A stretch of DNA of 12,461 nt from Tetmemena sp. SeJ-2015 (taxonomy: Eukaryota > Ciliophora > Spirotrichea > Sporadotrichida > Oxytrichidae): positions 1-12,461 of the forward strand of contig JAJKFJ010012179.1 in the NCBI GenBank assembly GCA_027382625.1. Reading direction: 5' to 3'. Position 1 is the first letter of the stretch. Every line of letters begins with the position of its first letter. A model generated the notes under the pieces. It worked only from the letters and a program-made list of their open reading frames with translations. It searched no databases and was not told the origin of the DNA. Made by a program: the position numbers and the translations under genes. Below, piece by piece: positions 1 to 7,843 of this stretch.

Positions 1-1326
1 TAAGGAAGCTAGAGAAGACTTTTACTTTCCAACATGCTTTTTTCAAATTAGTCTTAAGCATCAGCCCCATACCATCTTCCTTACTTACTTTGCCTAAATA
101 CTCCAGCAGAGCCAGCTTATGCTAGAGATCTGCTAGAAACATTAAAAATTTCCCTTTCTTCTTACTCGCTATCGACAATTTCCTTTATCAATTACAAGTC
201 ATCTACATTCTTTATTCCCGAGGGGAGCTTTACAATATCATCATAAGAGGGAATCCTCATCAGTCCATAGTCATTTGGAGCCAAGGACATCATCGTAACT
301 TTCAAGTTTTAATTTCTGATTAGCTGATGTCCTTCATGCATAGGAATAAACTAAGTCTTAATAGGAGATTCGTAGTTACGCTTTTAAGGATTAAAGGAAC
401 TTTAGAGAGAGCCTTTCTATCCTTCAGTGAGGTATGACTCTTAAGTAATATTTCTACTCTTGTTGAACATTATCAAACTCGCAGCCCTCTCCTAGCTCTC
501 ATCATTTTCTTTATGGTTGGATAAAGGCATTCGCTCTTTGATGAAAGTCTACCGCAAGCTGTCAGAAGCAATATTTAGTCCTTAGTGAGAATAAGCTGCA
601 GCATTCTTAGTCATGTTAAAGAGGACTTAGTGGGCATATTTGTCTTTGAGCTTTTTACCCTTCTCTCTTGGGTGATCTCTTTGAATTTACTCCTAGCGCA
701 GAATAAAGCTGCCTGCTGTTATAAAGTTATCCTCTTTTGCATGCTGATCTGTTGAGTCAGCCTTATGTCTTACAATCCTCAGATGCACTTGTTTTGCAGT
801 GTGATTAGGCATCACTTGAGCTTGAGGAAGTGAGAAATGGCTTTTGGATACAGTAATACCCTATTAAGGGGCAGACAGGCTTCCAAAAACAAGCTTGTCA
901 TCTAAGTTTGCGGCTTTTGGTGAGGTTTGAATCGAGTGCATCTGCTGTTGCTACAAAGATCTGCTGTGACTTTAGTTCTTATGATGGTGATTCTGCTTGG
1001 CTTATATAAGGATCATTTTATGATCGAGCTGGCTCTTGACTTTCTTCATGAATATTTCTAGACTCTGGAACTGCTTCAGCTAAATAAAGCATTGAAAGAT
1101 GAATTCTTTCATTTATCGTTAAGCTGTCTGTGGTTGACTTGTTTCATCTTTGCCTTGAGAGGGTCTTCGAATGAGAATGAAGTGCCAAGTGGGTCCTTGT
1201 CAACAAATTGCTTTCCCTTGCCTAAGGACCTTGAGTTTACTGGGGCCAATAATAATCAAAGATAAGATAATACTATACTTTTTATAAGCTGGAAGACGAA
1301 TTCGAGGATAAAAGTAATTTGTCCAT
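1..1326 (-). CDS. Locus A: Gln-rich protein of unknown function, germline copy, 3' end outside window
   Basis: Reading the minus strand with TAA/TAG as Gln and TGA as stop gives an open frame from ATG at 1326-1324 to the window edge, about 414 codons after removal of two IESs (1238-1279 and 1078-1125). The start is the first ATG of the joined frame and is followed by a Ser-rich stretch (SSNSSSSLQKVNSRSLGKGK). About 1,080 bp downstream of the second IES are free of TGA. The protein is hydrophilic and rich in Gln, Ser, Lys and His, with a QQQQ run and a His run near codons 115-140. I see no signal peptide, membrane helix or known domain, and I do not recognise the family. It is divergent from locus B with 239 bp between start codons. 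The stop lies outside the window. Confidence 0.8.
1078..1125 (-). other. IES A2, pointer AGCT, 44 nt
   Basis: AGCT occurs at 1078-1081 and 1122-1125. Excising 44 nt joins KQVNHRQL to KQFQSLEIF on the minus strand and bypasses an in-frame TGA just inside the insert. The insert is AT-rich compared with its flanks. Confidence 0.8.
1238..1279 (-). other. IES A1, pointer TACT (AGTA on coding strand), 38 nt
   Basis: TACT occurs at 1238-1241 and 1276-1279. Excising 38 nt joins SSSSLQK to VNSRSLGKG and switches to the frame that reads KGKQFVDKDPLG. The unspliced frame from the ATG runs into TGA. The pointer is short, so the exact join is likely but not certain. Confidence 0.68.
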
Positions 1327-1565
1327 AATTTATTTGCTATTGCTACTACGGAATTAAAGTCTATAAATCTATCGCCTTTTCTCCCAATTATTGATCTATT
1401 CGAATACTCTATGATTTATGTAGAGTCCTTGCTATTTATTTAACTTTATTTTTAATGCCAAAATAAAATGGCAAGGTAAAGTAATGATTATTTGCAGAAA
1501 AATAATGCGAGAATATTTTGATTGAAGTTTTCTTGTGTTAATATAAATCAGTTTTAAGAAATAAA
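1327..1565. other. Divergent intergenic gap between loci A and B
   Basis: These 239 bp are AT-rich and carry no convincing open frame. They should hold the 5' leaders of both genes and, if A and B become separate nanochromosomes, two chromosome ends plus eliminated spacer. A weak inverted repeat (TGCCA 1456-1460, TGGCA 1469-1473) is present. No telomere repeats are seen, as expected for germline DNA. Confidence 0.6.
1554..1564 (+). promoter_or_regulatory. TTAAGAAATAA element just before the locus B start codon
   Basis: TTAAGAAATAA ends 2 nt before the B start codon. The same 11-mer occurs at 9557-9567, 3 nt before the E start, and the core TTAAGAAA occurs at 7813-7820 before D. It could be a leader or start-context element, or coincidence in AT-rich DNA. 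Confidence 0.3.
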
Positions 1566-4500
1566 ATGTTGGCAGACTCCGAGTTCACCTAAAAGAGTGG
1601 GTTGGGCACTTCTATGTTCTCTCGTCCTGGCAAGTTCACCACCTTCTAGTATCTGTGTTTCAGTTCCAGTGGAGGGGAAGCCATCGATCCCAACTCATTA
1701 TAACTAAAATTAGAGAAATTTTTAAGGGGATAAAGTAATTTCTTATTTTAAATAGGGAAGGATACTATTGACGAGAAGGGTGCCAAGAAGAAACCAAAGG
1801 GAGATTACTCCAAAGGCAAATTCTAAAACAACTTTATAATTAATATAATTTTCATGACTTTTATAATAGAAACAATATAAAATATTTTGAGATTGCAAAT
1901 GGCTCTTTATTTATTAGTTACTTGATAGGAAATCAGTTGGACTAAATTGGCTTAACTTCAAGCAGGAGTAGCGTGGTAGGTCCAGGAAATGATATGAACA
2001 GCTCCCTATTGCACCAACCAGATAATAAAGTAGCTAGTCAGTAGGACTAAGAGCATATCACCCAGAATATAATCACCGTCACTATATAATTTAAATTCTT
2101 ACTTCAGAAGATGGCTGAAATAGCTTTGCTTTAAAAGAAGCAGCAGGAGTTTGAGAGGGAGATGAAACTCAGACAGAAAAGAGAGAATTAAAGAGCCAAC
2201 AGGTCAGCTGCTCACACCAAGGCTTAGCTTCTCAATTCTCATGAGAGAGAAATTGAAAAATATTATTTGTAGATTAACAGAGAGGATAACACAACTTTAA
2301 GAAGACTAGGAAGGCAGATGCTACTTTCAAAGCAGTACCTAGAGAATAAGCTTAATTTTATATAATTCAAAACTATAATAGACATTTAATTTTGCTTCAG
2401 TCTATATCGTAAGCTAGACATAAATAATGATGAATCTATCTCTAAATCATTATTCAGGTTACATTCGCTATAATAAATGGTGTAGGCTTACAAGAAAGAG
2501 GACAATCCTGAGAACCTATTTAAGTATAACCCAAAGTTCGATGTCATAGACAAGAAACAGTCTCCTGACTTCAAATTTGACTACGGTTAGAAAGGATAGC
2601 CCCTCGAAAAGCAAGGAGTCCGCCTCTGCGACAAACTCTCTTAGTAAATTTTGTTATTGCTTAAATAATTTTCAGAGCTTGCAAGATGATGAGTCATTAT
2701 GAAAACGCTTCTGGAGAAGGAAGGTGTGACCTGATGAGGAAAACTGCTTAGCCAAATAGATAACAGCAAACTTAGTTAGGCACAACGACAGATGGCACCA
2801 ATGGCGGTTAATAAGAAAATTTAATTGAACTTGTGAAAGTACAGCAAGATCAAAGAGAATAAAATGGAGCTCAGATAGGAGGAACAAATATTGTGGTAGT
2901 CCAAAATGCTTAAAATTAAAATGGGTTTCAGACTTAAAACCCTGCTCAAACATTTGTAGCTTCGTAAGGCTAATCACCCAATAAGAATAATATGAAATCT
3001 TCGCAAGAGTCTTTGTCTCCTATTAAGAGCGCACATAATTACTAATGTGTTTTAAATTAATCAAAGTAGAGATGCAATTAAGCATAAACGGGATACTTTA
3101 ATCTTGAAGGAGGAGGATGAGAAATTGTTCAGACTTTCTTAATTCTTGAGTCAGAGCTAAAGCTATGAATGCTCCCCTCCATATTTAAATCGCTCGTTGG
3201 GTTATCCCAACAATCTAGAGTCGACTACAAAAGCAGGAACTGCCTTTCCTTTTGGACAGAGTGGGATGGGTTTCAATTCTACAAGATCAGGTGGCGGTGG
3301 AAACATGACAGGTCTTAATTTTGGAGCGTCATAGAGGGGATACTTAAGTCGCTACGGGAAGAGTGGAGTCTATTGTTTGATAGATATTAATAAGTAAAAG
3401 AATAGGGACTTTTACTACGATCATATCTAGGGGCCTCACGAAGCAAGGTTTGAGAATATCAATAAAATGCCATAACCCTTCACTAAAGTAAAGCATGTTG
3501 CTTTTCAATTATTCCGATTGATATTGAGATTTTAAGTTTTTGCTTCTCCTGAGTTTGAAAAATATCCTTAAAGGAGATCATTCTTAGAAGGCAATCGACT
3601 GCAAGGAGCAGCAGTTGTTGGTGATTAGTTTAAGCGCTCTGGTGAAGGAAGCTCAGAGGATCCTTCTTTAAAATCTGGATCCTTAAAAAACGGAGGGTAT
3701 AAGATGGGGCATCCAAATTACGATCCTCAATACAGCTAAACTCAAACAAAGCTCTCAATTGGAATTCCCAAGTTTTCTAAGATGCTTCAGCGTAGTGACA
3801 TAACTAATGACAAGAATTTTCACGTTCCTGACCATTACAACTCAGATTAATAAGTTTAAGATATATAAGCATTTCAAGATCTAATTTTGAAGGGGCAGGA
3901 TATGCAATCAAGCTTCAAAAGAGGTTACCCTCAGATTGGCTTTCATAAGCAACTGCCCAGAGATGACAGAATCTTCAATATCAACGAGGGGAATAACCTG
4001 AAGGCGAAAGAGGAGTCTATATTGGAAAAACTACAACACTTAGATTTATACCCACCGAGAAGAGCGATTGCTCTTGCAGATGGTAGTATTTTTACTACCG
4101 GGGGTAAAGGCTCTACAATTAGTTCAGTCATACCAAGTGGAGCGATCAGCAAACATAGAGGAAGTGCTAAGGAAAATCTTACCAAAGTGATATTAGATGA
4201 GTTAACTCTAAGTTTTTATGAAGTGATAAACAAAGGAAGCTTGAGTGTGAAGGCTGATATAAGCTTTCTTAATTATCTTATAGATGAACTCTGATAATAT
4301 TTTAAGCAAACATGATAGCAAGTCCAACTATAGCTTCACTCTAATGTCAGCAGGAGCGGCAGGTGCTTTTGGATAACTAGGTGGTGGATCTATCGTCACT
4401 TCTACTTAGCTGAATGCTCAATTTGAACACAGCGCTCAGAATTAAACCTTCACTATAGATGGAGAAGATATTGCCTTCAATGCTTTCATAAATTAATGAA

Positions 4501-4858
4501 TTAGTTAAAATCTACTTTTGCTTTCAGTCCCTCTAATCAGATAAGACCAGACTAGAGAAGAGGCAACTCTATAGGAAGAGGTGGAGAATTATTTAGTGCA
4601 GCTGCTTCCAAGCCTAGGCAACTTCAAGATCCTTCTTTAATTATCTCGTTTAAAATGAATCCTCCTCCTAGAGACATTTAAGCAATTATGATTAAAAAAT
4701 AGAAGCAGCAGTCTCTAAATAGAATGAGCCTAGAGCAGAAGATTCTAACAGGTTTCTACAAAGTAGATAGTAGACTCAACAAGAAGAGAGGAAGCTAAGG
4801 TAGTGTACCCTAGTCGAGAGAAGACTATCAAATTTAGGTAGAAGAGGTGTCTAATTGA
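1566..4858 (+). CDS. Locus B: about 947-residue Gln/Asn-rich coiled-coil protein, unknown function
   Basis: The joined reading starts at ATG 1566 and ends at TGA 4856-4858. Nine proposed IESs totalling 449 nt leave 2,844 nt (947 codons plus stop). With TAA/TAG as Gln the protein is hydrophilic. Features are a basic stretch (KGAKKKPKGDY, around residues 75-85), a charged helical segment with coiled-coil character from about residue 116 (MAEIALLQKKQQEFEREMKL), then a degenerate EF-hand-like loop near 194-207 (LDINNDESISKSLF). That loop lacks the usual Gly and the final acidic ligand. Long Gln/Asn/Gly/Ser-rich low-complexity tracts follow, for example GGGGNMTG. No membrane helix is seen. I do not recognise a family; a scaffold or regulatory role would be a guess. 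The start is the first ATG of the frame; the joins at B1 and B2 near it are the least certain, so residues 45-100 may be revised. Locus C follows 78 bp after the stop, on the same strand. Confidence 0.83.
1698..1746 (+). other. IES B1, pointer TTAT, 45 nt (alternative GAT, 75 nt)
   Basis: An AT-rich block interrupts GC-richer coding DNA without changing frame. TTAT at 1698-1701 and 1743-1746 gives AIDPNSLFQIGKDTIDEKG. GAT at 1686-1688 and 1761-1763 (75 nt) also keeps frame and gives EAIDTIDEKG. The sequence alone does not decide between them. Confidence 0.5.
1805..1922 (+). other. IES B2, pointer TTACT, about 113 nt, boundaries unsure
   Basis: The frame must shift between about 1805 and 1955, across a strongly AT-rich block with a TGA at 1923-1925. 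TTACT at 1805-1809 and 1918-1922 restores frame (KKKPKGDYLIGNQLDQIGL). GGC repeats at 1815-1817 with 1901-1903 (86 nt) or with 1949-1951 (134 nt) would also do so. Two IESs in this block are possible. Confidence 0.45.
2063..2109 (+). other. IES B3, pointer CAGAA, 42 nt
   Basis: CAGAA occurs at 2063-2067 and 2105-2109. Removing 42 nt keeps frame and joins QEHITQ to KMAEIALLQKKQ. The insert is AT-rich and encodes an out-of-character hydrophobic stretch (IITVTIQFKFLL) if retained. Confidence 0.82.
2347..2415 (+). other. IES B4, pointer TAAGCT, 63 nt
   Basis: TAAGCT occurs at 2347-2352 and 2410-2415. Excision is in frame and joins SKQYLENK to LDINNDESISK. The insert is much more AT-rich than its flanks. 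Confidence 0.85.
2647..2672 (+). other. IES B5, pointer AATTTT, 20 nt (or a 32-nt GT-AG intron)
   Basis: AATTTT occurs at 2647-2652 and 2667-2672. Removing 20 nt shifts frame past a TGA near 2688 and reads LSQQIFRACKMMSHYENASG. A GT...CAG intron at 2644-2675 would also restore the same downstream frame. The IES is preferred because pointer-bounded inserts explain all other breaks in the window. Confidence 0.65.
3034..3087 (+). other. IES B6, pointer CATAA, 49 nt
   Basis: CATAA occurs at 3034-3038 and 3083-3087. Removing 49 nt changes frame and joins LSPIKSAH to KRDTLILKEEDEK. It avoids a TGA at 3118-3120. Confidence 0.85.
3498..3545 (+). other. IES B7, pointer TTGCTT, 42 nt
   Basis: TTGCTT occurs at 3498-3503 and 3540-3545. 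Excision is in frame, removes an AT-rich hydrophobic insert (FQLFRLILRFQV if retained) and reads TKVKHVASPEFEKYPQRR. Confidence 0.82.
4254..4296 (+). other. IES B8, pointer CTGATA, 37 nt
   Basis: CTGATA occurs at 4254-4259 and 4291-4296. Removing 37 nt changes frame and bypasses the TGA at 4292-4294, joining SLSVKAD to NILSKHDSKSNYS. Confidence 0.88.
4482..4526 (+). other. IES B9, pointer GCTTTCA, 38 nt
   Basis: GCTTTCA, a 7-bp pointer, occurs at 4482-4488 and 4520-4526. Excision changes frame, bypasses a TGA inside the insert and reads EDIAFNAFSPSNQIRPDQRR. This is one of the clearest examples in the window. Confidence 0.93.
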
Positions 4859-4936
4859 TTTGCTAAAACTCATTTTCCATTTTATTCCTTGAGCATTTAG
4901 AAGATAATTCAAGATTTTTAAAATTTAAATTACAAA
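4859..4936. other. Gap between loci B and C (78 bp)
   Basis: A very AT-rich spacer separates the B stop from the C start. If B and C become separate nanochromosomes, the 3' trailer of B, the 5' leader of C and any eliminated DNA must fit here. Otherwise the two genes share a chromosome. Confidence 0.6.
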
Positions 4937-7719
4937 ATGAACGATCGCTCTTATCAAGGCAGCAATAATTAAAGAGTTGCTCCAGGCAGTAATGCTTACA
5001 CTTCTAGCCTCGCCAAAACTTTCCAGGAGACCTCACCTTCTCGTTACCAACTTTTTATAATGACCAATTATTTTAGTAACCTGATAGTCTGTACTCGGAC
5101 AAAGCAAATGACTTCCCTCGTTTCAGAACTAATGACTACTCCAAGCCAGAGCTTGAGAATCTAAAGACTTTAAACTCGCAAAACTTGGTCAGCTTGAACA
5201 ATCAGCAGCAGCTTAACCAGATGTAGATCTAAAATGCAAATAGCTCCCAAGCTTAATAGAGTCGCTATCCTATCTTCAAGTAAGCCTTTTTAATTAGGTT
5301 AAAAATAATTTAGTGGGAGAGATCGAGAAGGTCTTGCTGCATAAGCAGCAACTTAAAGATAGATGGGCAAAAATGAATTAGTACAAAGAGATAGCTATTC
5401 TACTAAGAACTATCAGCAGGCATAGTTCACTGCAAACATTAATTTAAATGCAATAGTATTGGGTTTATAGAGTTACTTTAAAACTTGAATTCTTCCTCCA
5501 AACAACAATCTCAAGGCGGGATTAGCTATGGGTAGGTTGCAACAAAAAATGATCAGCAAATCAACTCGAGGGGGAACTAAGAGAGACAGGAGATTCTTGA
5601 TTACTTATAAGGTGTTTAAAAATATTTTTAATAAAAGGTGATGAATTCCAAGAAGGAGAATCAAAATATAGTTTATTTTTTTTTAAAGAATAAGAGGAAG
5701 TTCCCGCTCAGTATTATGAGTCTGAGTATCCAACCTCTTCCTACGACTACTCAGTTCCAAATCATCTTGTGATGAAATATTTACTAATCTTTTAAGTCCT
5801 TATGAACCACCTACAAAGAGACTTAGCTTTTCCAGCATAGCCTTAGCAAAAGGGAATAAACTCAGTCAATTCAGAGCGAGTTATCCCAGCTTATCAGCAG
5901 CAGCCTTTGAACTCCATCTAAGCATCTAATTTGCAGCAAAAGTAGCAGCAATTGTTTTAGACTTAGAACAATCAAAGTCAAGGACTGTAGAAGTTAGAGC
6001 TTTAGTGTTTATTTGTTTTTATAATTCTGCATATATTTAGCTTGACCTTAAAAAGGTATCTCCAATAAAGTTATAAAATGCCCCTTTGAAAAGCGATCAT
6101 CAAGCACCTACTTTAAATACTCCTACTTAGCAATAGCAGCAGATAAGTTAAAGAGGAGGAGATTTCACACCCAAATTCATGGAGGCCTAAGATTCAACTT
6201 ATTATATCCATAAAGTGTGATTATAATGTATTCAACTCGCACACCAGTGAGAAGTGCAACATTGCAGCCAAGTTATCAATAGATTAGAGCACAGAGAGAT
6301 GACGAGGTCATTTCCATCGACGACTAAATAGCCCTCTCAAACGAGAGACAAAAGAGGAATCAGCTGGCACTTGAGCAAGAAAGAATTGAGAAGGAAACAC
6401 TCTACAATGAGCAGCTAAGGGAATTAGCAAATCAAGAGATGCTCATCATATTAAGATGAAGTATTCTCTATAATGTTTTATCAGCAAGTAGAGAATGAAA
6501 ATAGAGCACTAGAGATATAGAGATAGATCTCTCAAGCTCACACTGCTGTTCTGCTTCATCATCGTCCTTCTTATTTGCTGGTAGGACTCTATCACCTAAA
6601 ACTCAAAAAGGAGGCAACTCAACAAGAATAAGAACAGAATTGAAGGAAAAGCCAAAAACTACGATTTGGATAATGACTCCTTGCTAGAGTTTGTTAAGTC
6701 CAATCAAAATGCAACTCAAGCGCAGTAAGAATAAAGTGAAAAAATAAAGAAGCCACTACCTTCGAAGGAAGAAAGTGCTATTTAGAAAGAATTAGATATT
6801 GAAGACTTGCTTCGCAGGACTAAGCAAGTAAGAATATCAAAATCAGTTGTTCCTTTATATGAGGGCTTGAGATATCAACAGCGCTTTACTTTCAATATGA
6901 TAAATGAAAGGGTCTTTAACTCATTTGTCAGCCTGTACTTATCAAATAACACTCTGCACGAAGATTTTGCAAAGATAAAGCTTGATGAATCTACTTCTAA
7001 GAATTCTATTCGAAATAGCTCCAGGATCCTGGGGAAGAAAGAGCACTGGTTTGTTTAGCAAATGCAGGAGTCCTTGCTTTTGAAATCTTATCTATATTAT
7101 TTTGATCTTCAGTTTTGGATCCTCTCTTTGTGAAACTAGTGCAACTTTAATACTAACTACCTGCCATAAATCCTTAAAAGGTAATTTAAGAATCTTATTT
7201 TAGAGTTGAATAATCCAAAAACCACTGCTTCTTTGTTTAGAGAGCGCATAAATAAGAACATATATCATCATATTGAGAAAATGCTCTCGGACTTTGAGTT
7301 TGAAGTAGAGGTCTGCAAATCTGATCTCTCTAGACTTTTCACAAAGTATACTCAGTTGAAAACTTATTAAGAGCTCTATGGAGATGCGGAGGAAACCGTT
7401 CTCTTCAATCCACATGATTCTGAAGATTAATTATTTAAAGTGAACTTATTTTTACTTATATTAAAATTATAGAATAGATTTTGTAGAGCTACTTGTAGAG
7501 TAGCTGATAGTTCAAGATAGATAGCAGAAAATAAAAGTCGAAGGCTCTTTTGACTCCTAGGCTATAGAGAGCTATCATAGAAGAGAGGCTGTCATGCTCA
7601 GAGTGGCAGGAGACTAGATAATGAGGAAAAGATGCTTTGTCAAATTTACTAAAAATGCTAATGAGCTTTTGAAAAAGCTGTCTGAAATTGAGTAAACTGT
7701 ATCCAATGATTTTAAGTGA
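4937..7719 (+). CDS. Locus C: about 781-residue Gln-rich protein with coiled coil and one membrane helix
   Basis: ATG 4937 to TGA 7717-7719, with 13 proposed IESs (437 nt) leaving 2,346 nt, exactly 782 codons including stop. Residues 1 to about 360 are hydrophilic and rich in Gln, Asn and Ser with Gln runs. About 365-420 is a charged heptad-like helix (LALEQERIEKETLYNEQ). Around 424-438 lies one hydrophobic helix (LTLLFCFIIVLLICW), preceded by basic residues (RYRDRSLK) and followed by more basic residues (SKRRQLNKNK). The C-terminal 330 residues are mixed-charge and helical-looking, for example RRTKQVRISKSVVPLYEGL and ELYGDAEETVLFNP. There is no signal peptide. The single short helix suggests membrane anchoring, but compartment and topology cannot be told. 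I do not recognise the family. The start is the first ATG after the gap; Met-Asn-Asp begins a Gln-rich frame of the same style. Locus D follows after 124 bp on the same strand. Confidence 0.87.
5046..5067 (+). other. IES C1, pointer ACCAA, 17 nt
   Basis: ACCAA occurs at 5046-5050 and 5063-5067. Removing only 17 nt shifts the frame and reads SPSRYQLFQQPDSLYSDK. It is among the shortest inserts in the window. Confidence 0.85.
5289..5312 (+). other. IES C2, pointer TTTA, 20 nt
   Basis: TTTA occurs at 5289-5292 and 5309-5312. Excision shifts frame and reads YPIFKQAFLVGEIEKVLLHK. TTAG (5294-5297, 5310-5313) leads to another frame that does not connect to C3, so TTTA is preferred. Confidence 0.65.
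5357..5394 (+). other. IES C3, pointer AGATAG, 32 nt
   Basis: AGATAG occurs at 5357-5362 and 5389-5394. Excision shifts frame and joins LLHKQQLKD to SYSTKNYQQAQFT. Confidence 0.85.
5434..5484 (+). other. IES C4, pointer AAAC, 47 nt
   Basis: AAAC occurs at 5434-5437 and 5481-5484. Removing 47 AT-rich nt shifts frame, bypasses TGA 5486-5488 and reads QFTANLNSSSKQQSQGG. Confidence 0.8.
5609..5640 (+). other. IES C5, pointer AAGGTG, 26 nt
   Basis: AAGGTG occurs at 5609-5614 and 5635-5640. Excision shifts frame and reads EILDYLQGDEFQEGES. Confidence 0.88.
5664..5687 (+). other. IES C6, pointer AAA, 21 nt
   Basis: A 21-nt A/T-rich block with a run of nine T is flanked by AAA at 5664-5666 and 5685-5687. 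Excision is in frame and reads QEGESKEQEEVPAQYYE. The 3-bp pointer lies in an A run, so the boundary is soft. Confidence 0.65.
5764..5791 (+). other. IES C7, pointer ATCTT, 23 nt
   Basis: ATCTT occurs at 5764-5768 and 5787-5791. Excision shifts frame and reads YSVPNHLLSPYEPPTK. IES C8 shifts the frame back, so the two joins stand or fall together. Confidence 0.7.
5815..5852 (+). other. IES C8, pointer AAAG, 34 nt
   Basis: AAAG occurs at 5815-5818 and 5849-5852. Together with C7 the total is 57 nt, so the outer frame is kept. The join reads SPYEPPTKGINSVNSERV. An internal 6-bp repeat CTTAGC (5822, 5842) gives a frame that soon ends in TGA and was rejected. Confidence 0.65.
5998..6043 (+). other. 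IES C9, pointer AGCTT, 41 nt
   Basis: AGCTT occurs at 5998-6002 and 6039-6043. Removing a T-rich 41-nt block shifts frame and joins GLQKLEL to DLKKVSPIKLQNAP. Confidence 0.85.
6192..6237 (+). other. IES C10, pointer ATTCAACT, 38 nt
   Basis: The 8-bp repeat ATTCAACT occurs at 6192-6199 and 6230-6237. Excision shifts frame, bypasses TGA 6218-6220 and reads FMEAQDSTRTPVRSATLQ. It joins what otherwise look like two separate genes (stop 6220, ATG 6226). Confidence 0.93.
6445..6483 (+). other. IES C11, pointer ATCA, 35 nt
   Basis: ATCA occurs at 6445-6448 and 6480-6483. Excision bypasses a TGA and reads ANQEMLISKQRMKIEHQR, leading directly into the frame of the membrane helix. A third ATCA at 6431 (49 nt) leads to a frame that later stops and was not chosen. 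Confidence 0.75.
7119..7174 (+). other. IES C12, pointer ATCCT, 51 nt
   Basis: ATCCT occurs at 7119-7123 and 7170-7174. Excision is in frame, removes the in-frame TGA at 7131-7133 and reads FDLQFWILKRQFKNLILEL. Confidence 0.87.
7424..7480 (+). other. IES C13, pointer AGATT, 52 nt
   Basis: AGATT occurs at 7424-7428 and 7476-7480. Excision of an AT-rich block shifts frame and reads FNPHDSEDFVELLVEQLIV. Confidence 0.88.
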
Positions 7720-7843
7720 AGATTAAACTGTATGCGTGTAATTTATGACCTTAATTCTTTTGTTATAAAGTCCTTAATTAATCTCTTGACTCTTAAAATT
7801 AAAATTACTTCCTTAAGAAAAGTTCTCATAAATAAGTAACTTC
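7720..7843. other. Gap between loci C and D (124 bp)
   Basis: An AT-rich spacer with no convincing coding frame. TTCCTTAAGAAA at 7809-7820 lies 23 nt before the D start and recurs before the E start. No telomere repeat is seen. Confidence 0.55.
7809..7820 (+). promoter_or_regulatory. TTCCTTAAGAAA element upstream of locus D
   Basis: This 12-mer recurs exactly at 9553-9564, directly before the E start codon, and its TTAAGAAA core lies before B. Function unknown; it may be a leader or promoter element. Confidence 0.3.

Noticed and set aside
1456..1473. Hairpin TGCCA/TGGCA as a terminator or structured RNA
   Set aside because: Only a 5-bp stem with an 8-nt loop in AT-rich DNA; no other support.
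1649..1663. A 15-nt GT...AG segment resembling the tiny introns of Stentor
   Set aside because: Frame is open without removal, Stentor uses the standard code, and no other such intron is seen.
2644..2675. A 32-nt GT...CAG intron
   Set aside because: The AATTTT pointer pair gives the same downstream frame. Not excluded, but less consistent with the rest of the window.
2672..2977. Minus-strand standard-code ORF of 101 codons
   Set aside because: It overlaps the Gln/Asn-rich coding stretch of locus B on the other strand; no independent support.
3943..4185. Minus-strand ORF of 80 codons with hydrophobic start
   Set aside because: Antisense shadow of locus B coding DNA.
4247..4283. A GT...TAG intron that would restore frame at the B8 break
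   Set aside because: The 6-bp pointer CTGATA at 4254 and 4291 explains the same break and fits the pattern of all the others.
5822..5847. CTTAGC 6-bp repeat as a pointer pair (20 nt)
   Set aside because: The resulting frame meets TGA soon and does not connect to the Gln-rich frame downstream.
7200..7415. Minus-strand ORF of 71 codons
   Set aside because: Antisense shadow of the C-terminal part of locus C.
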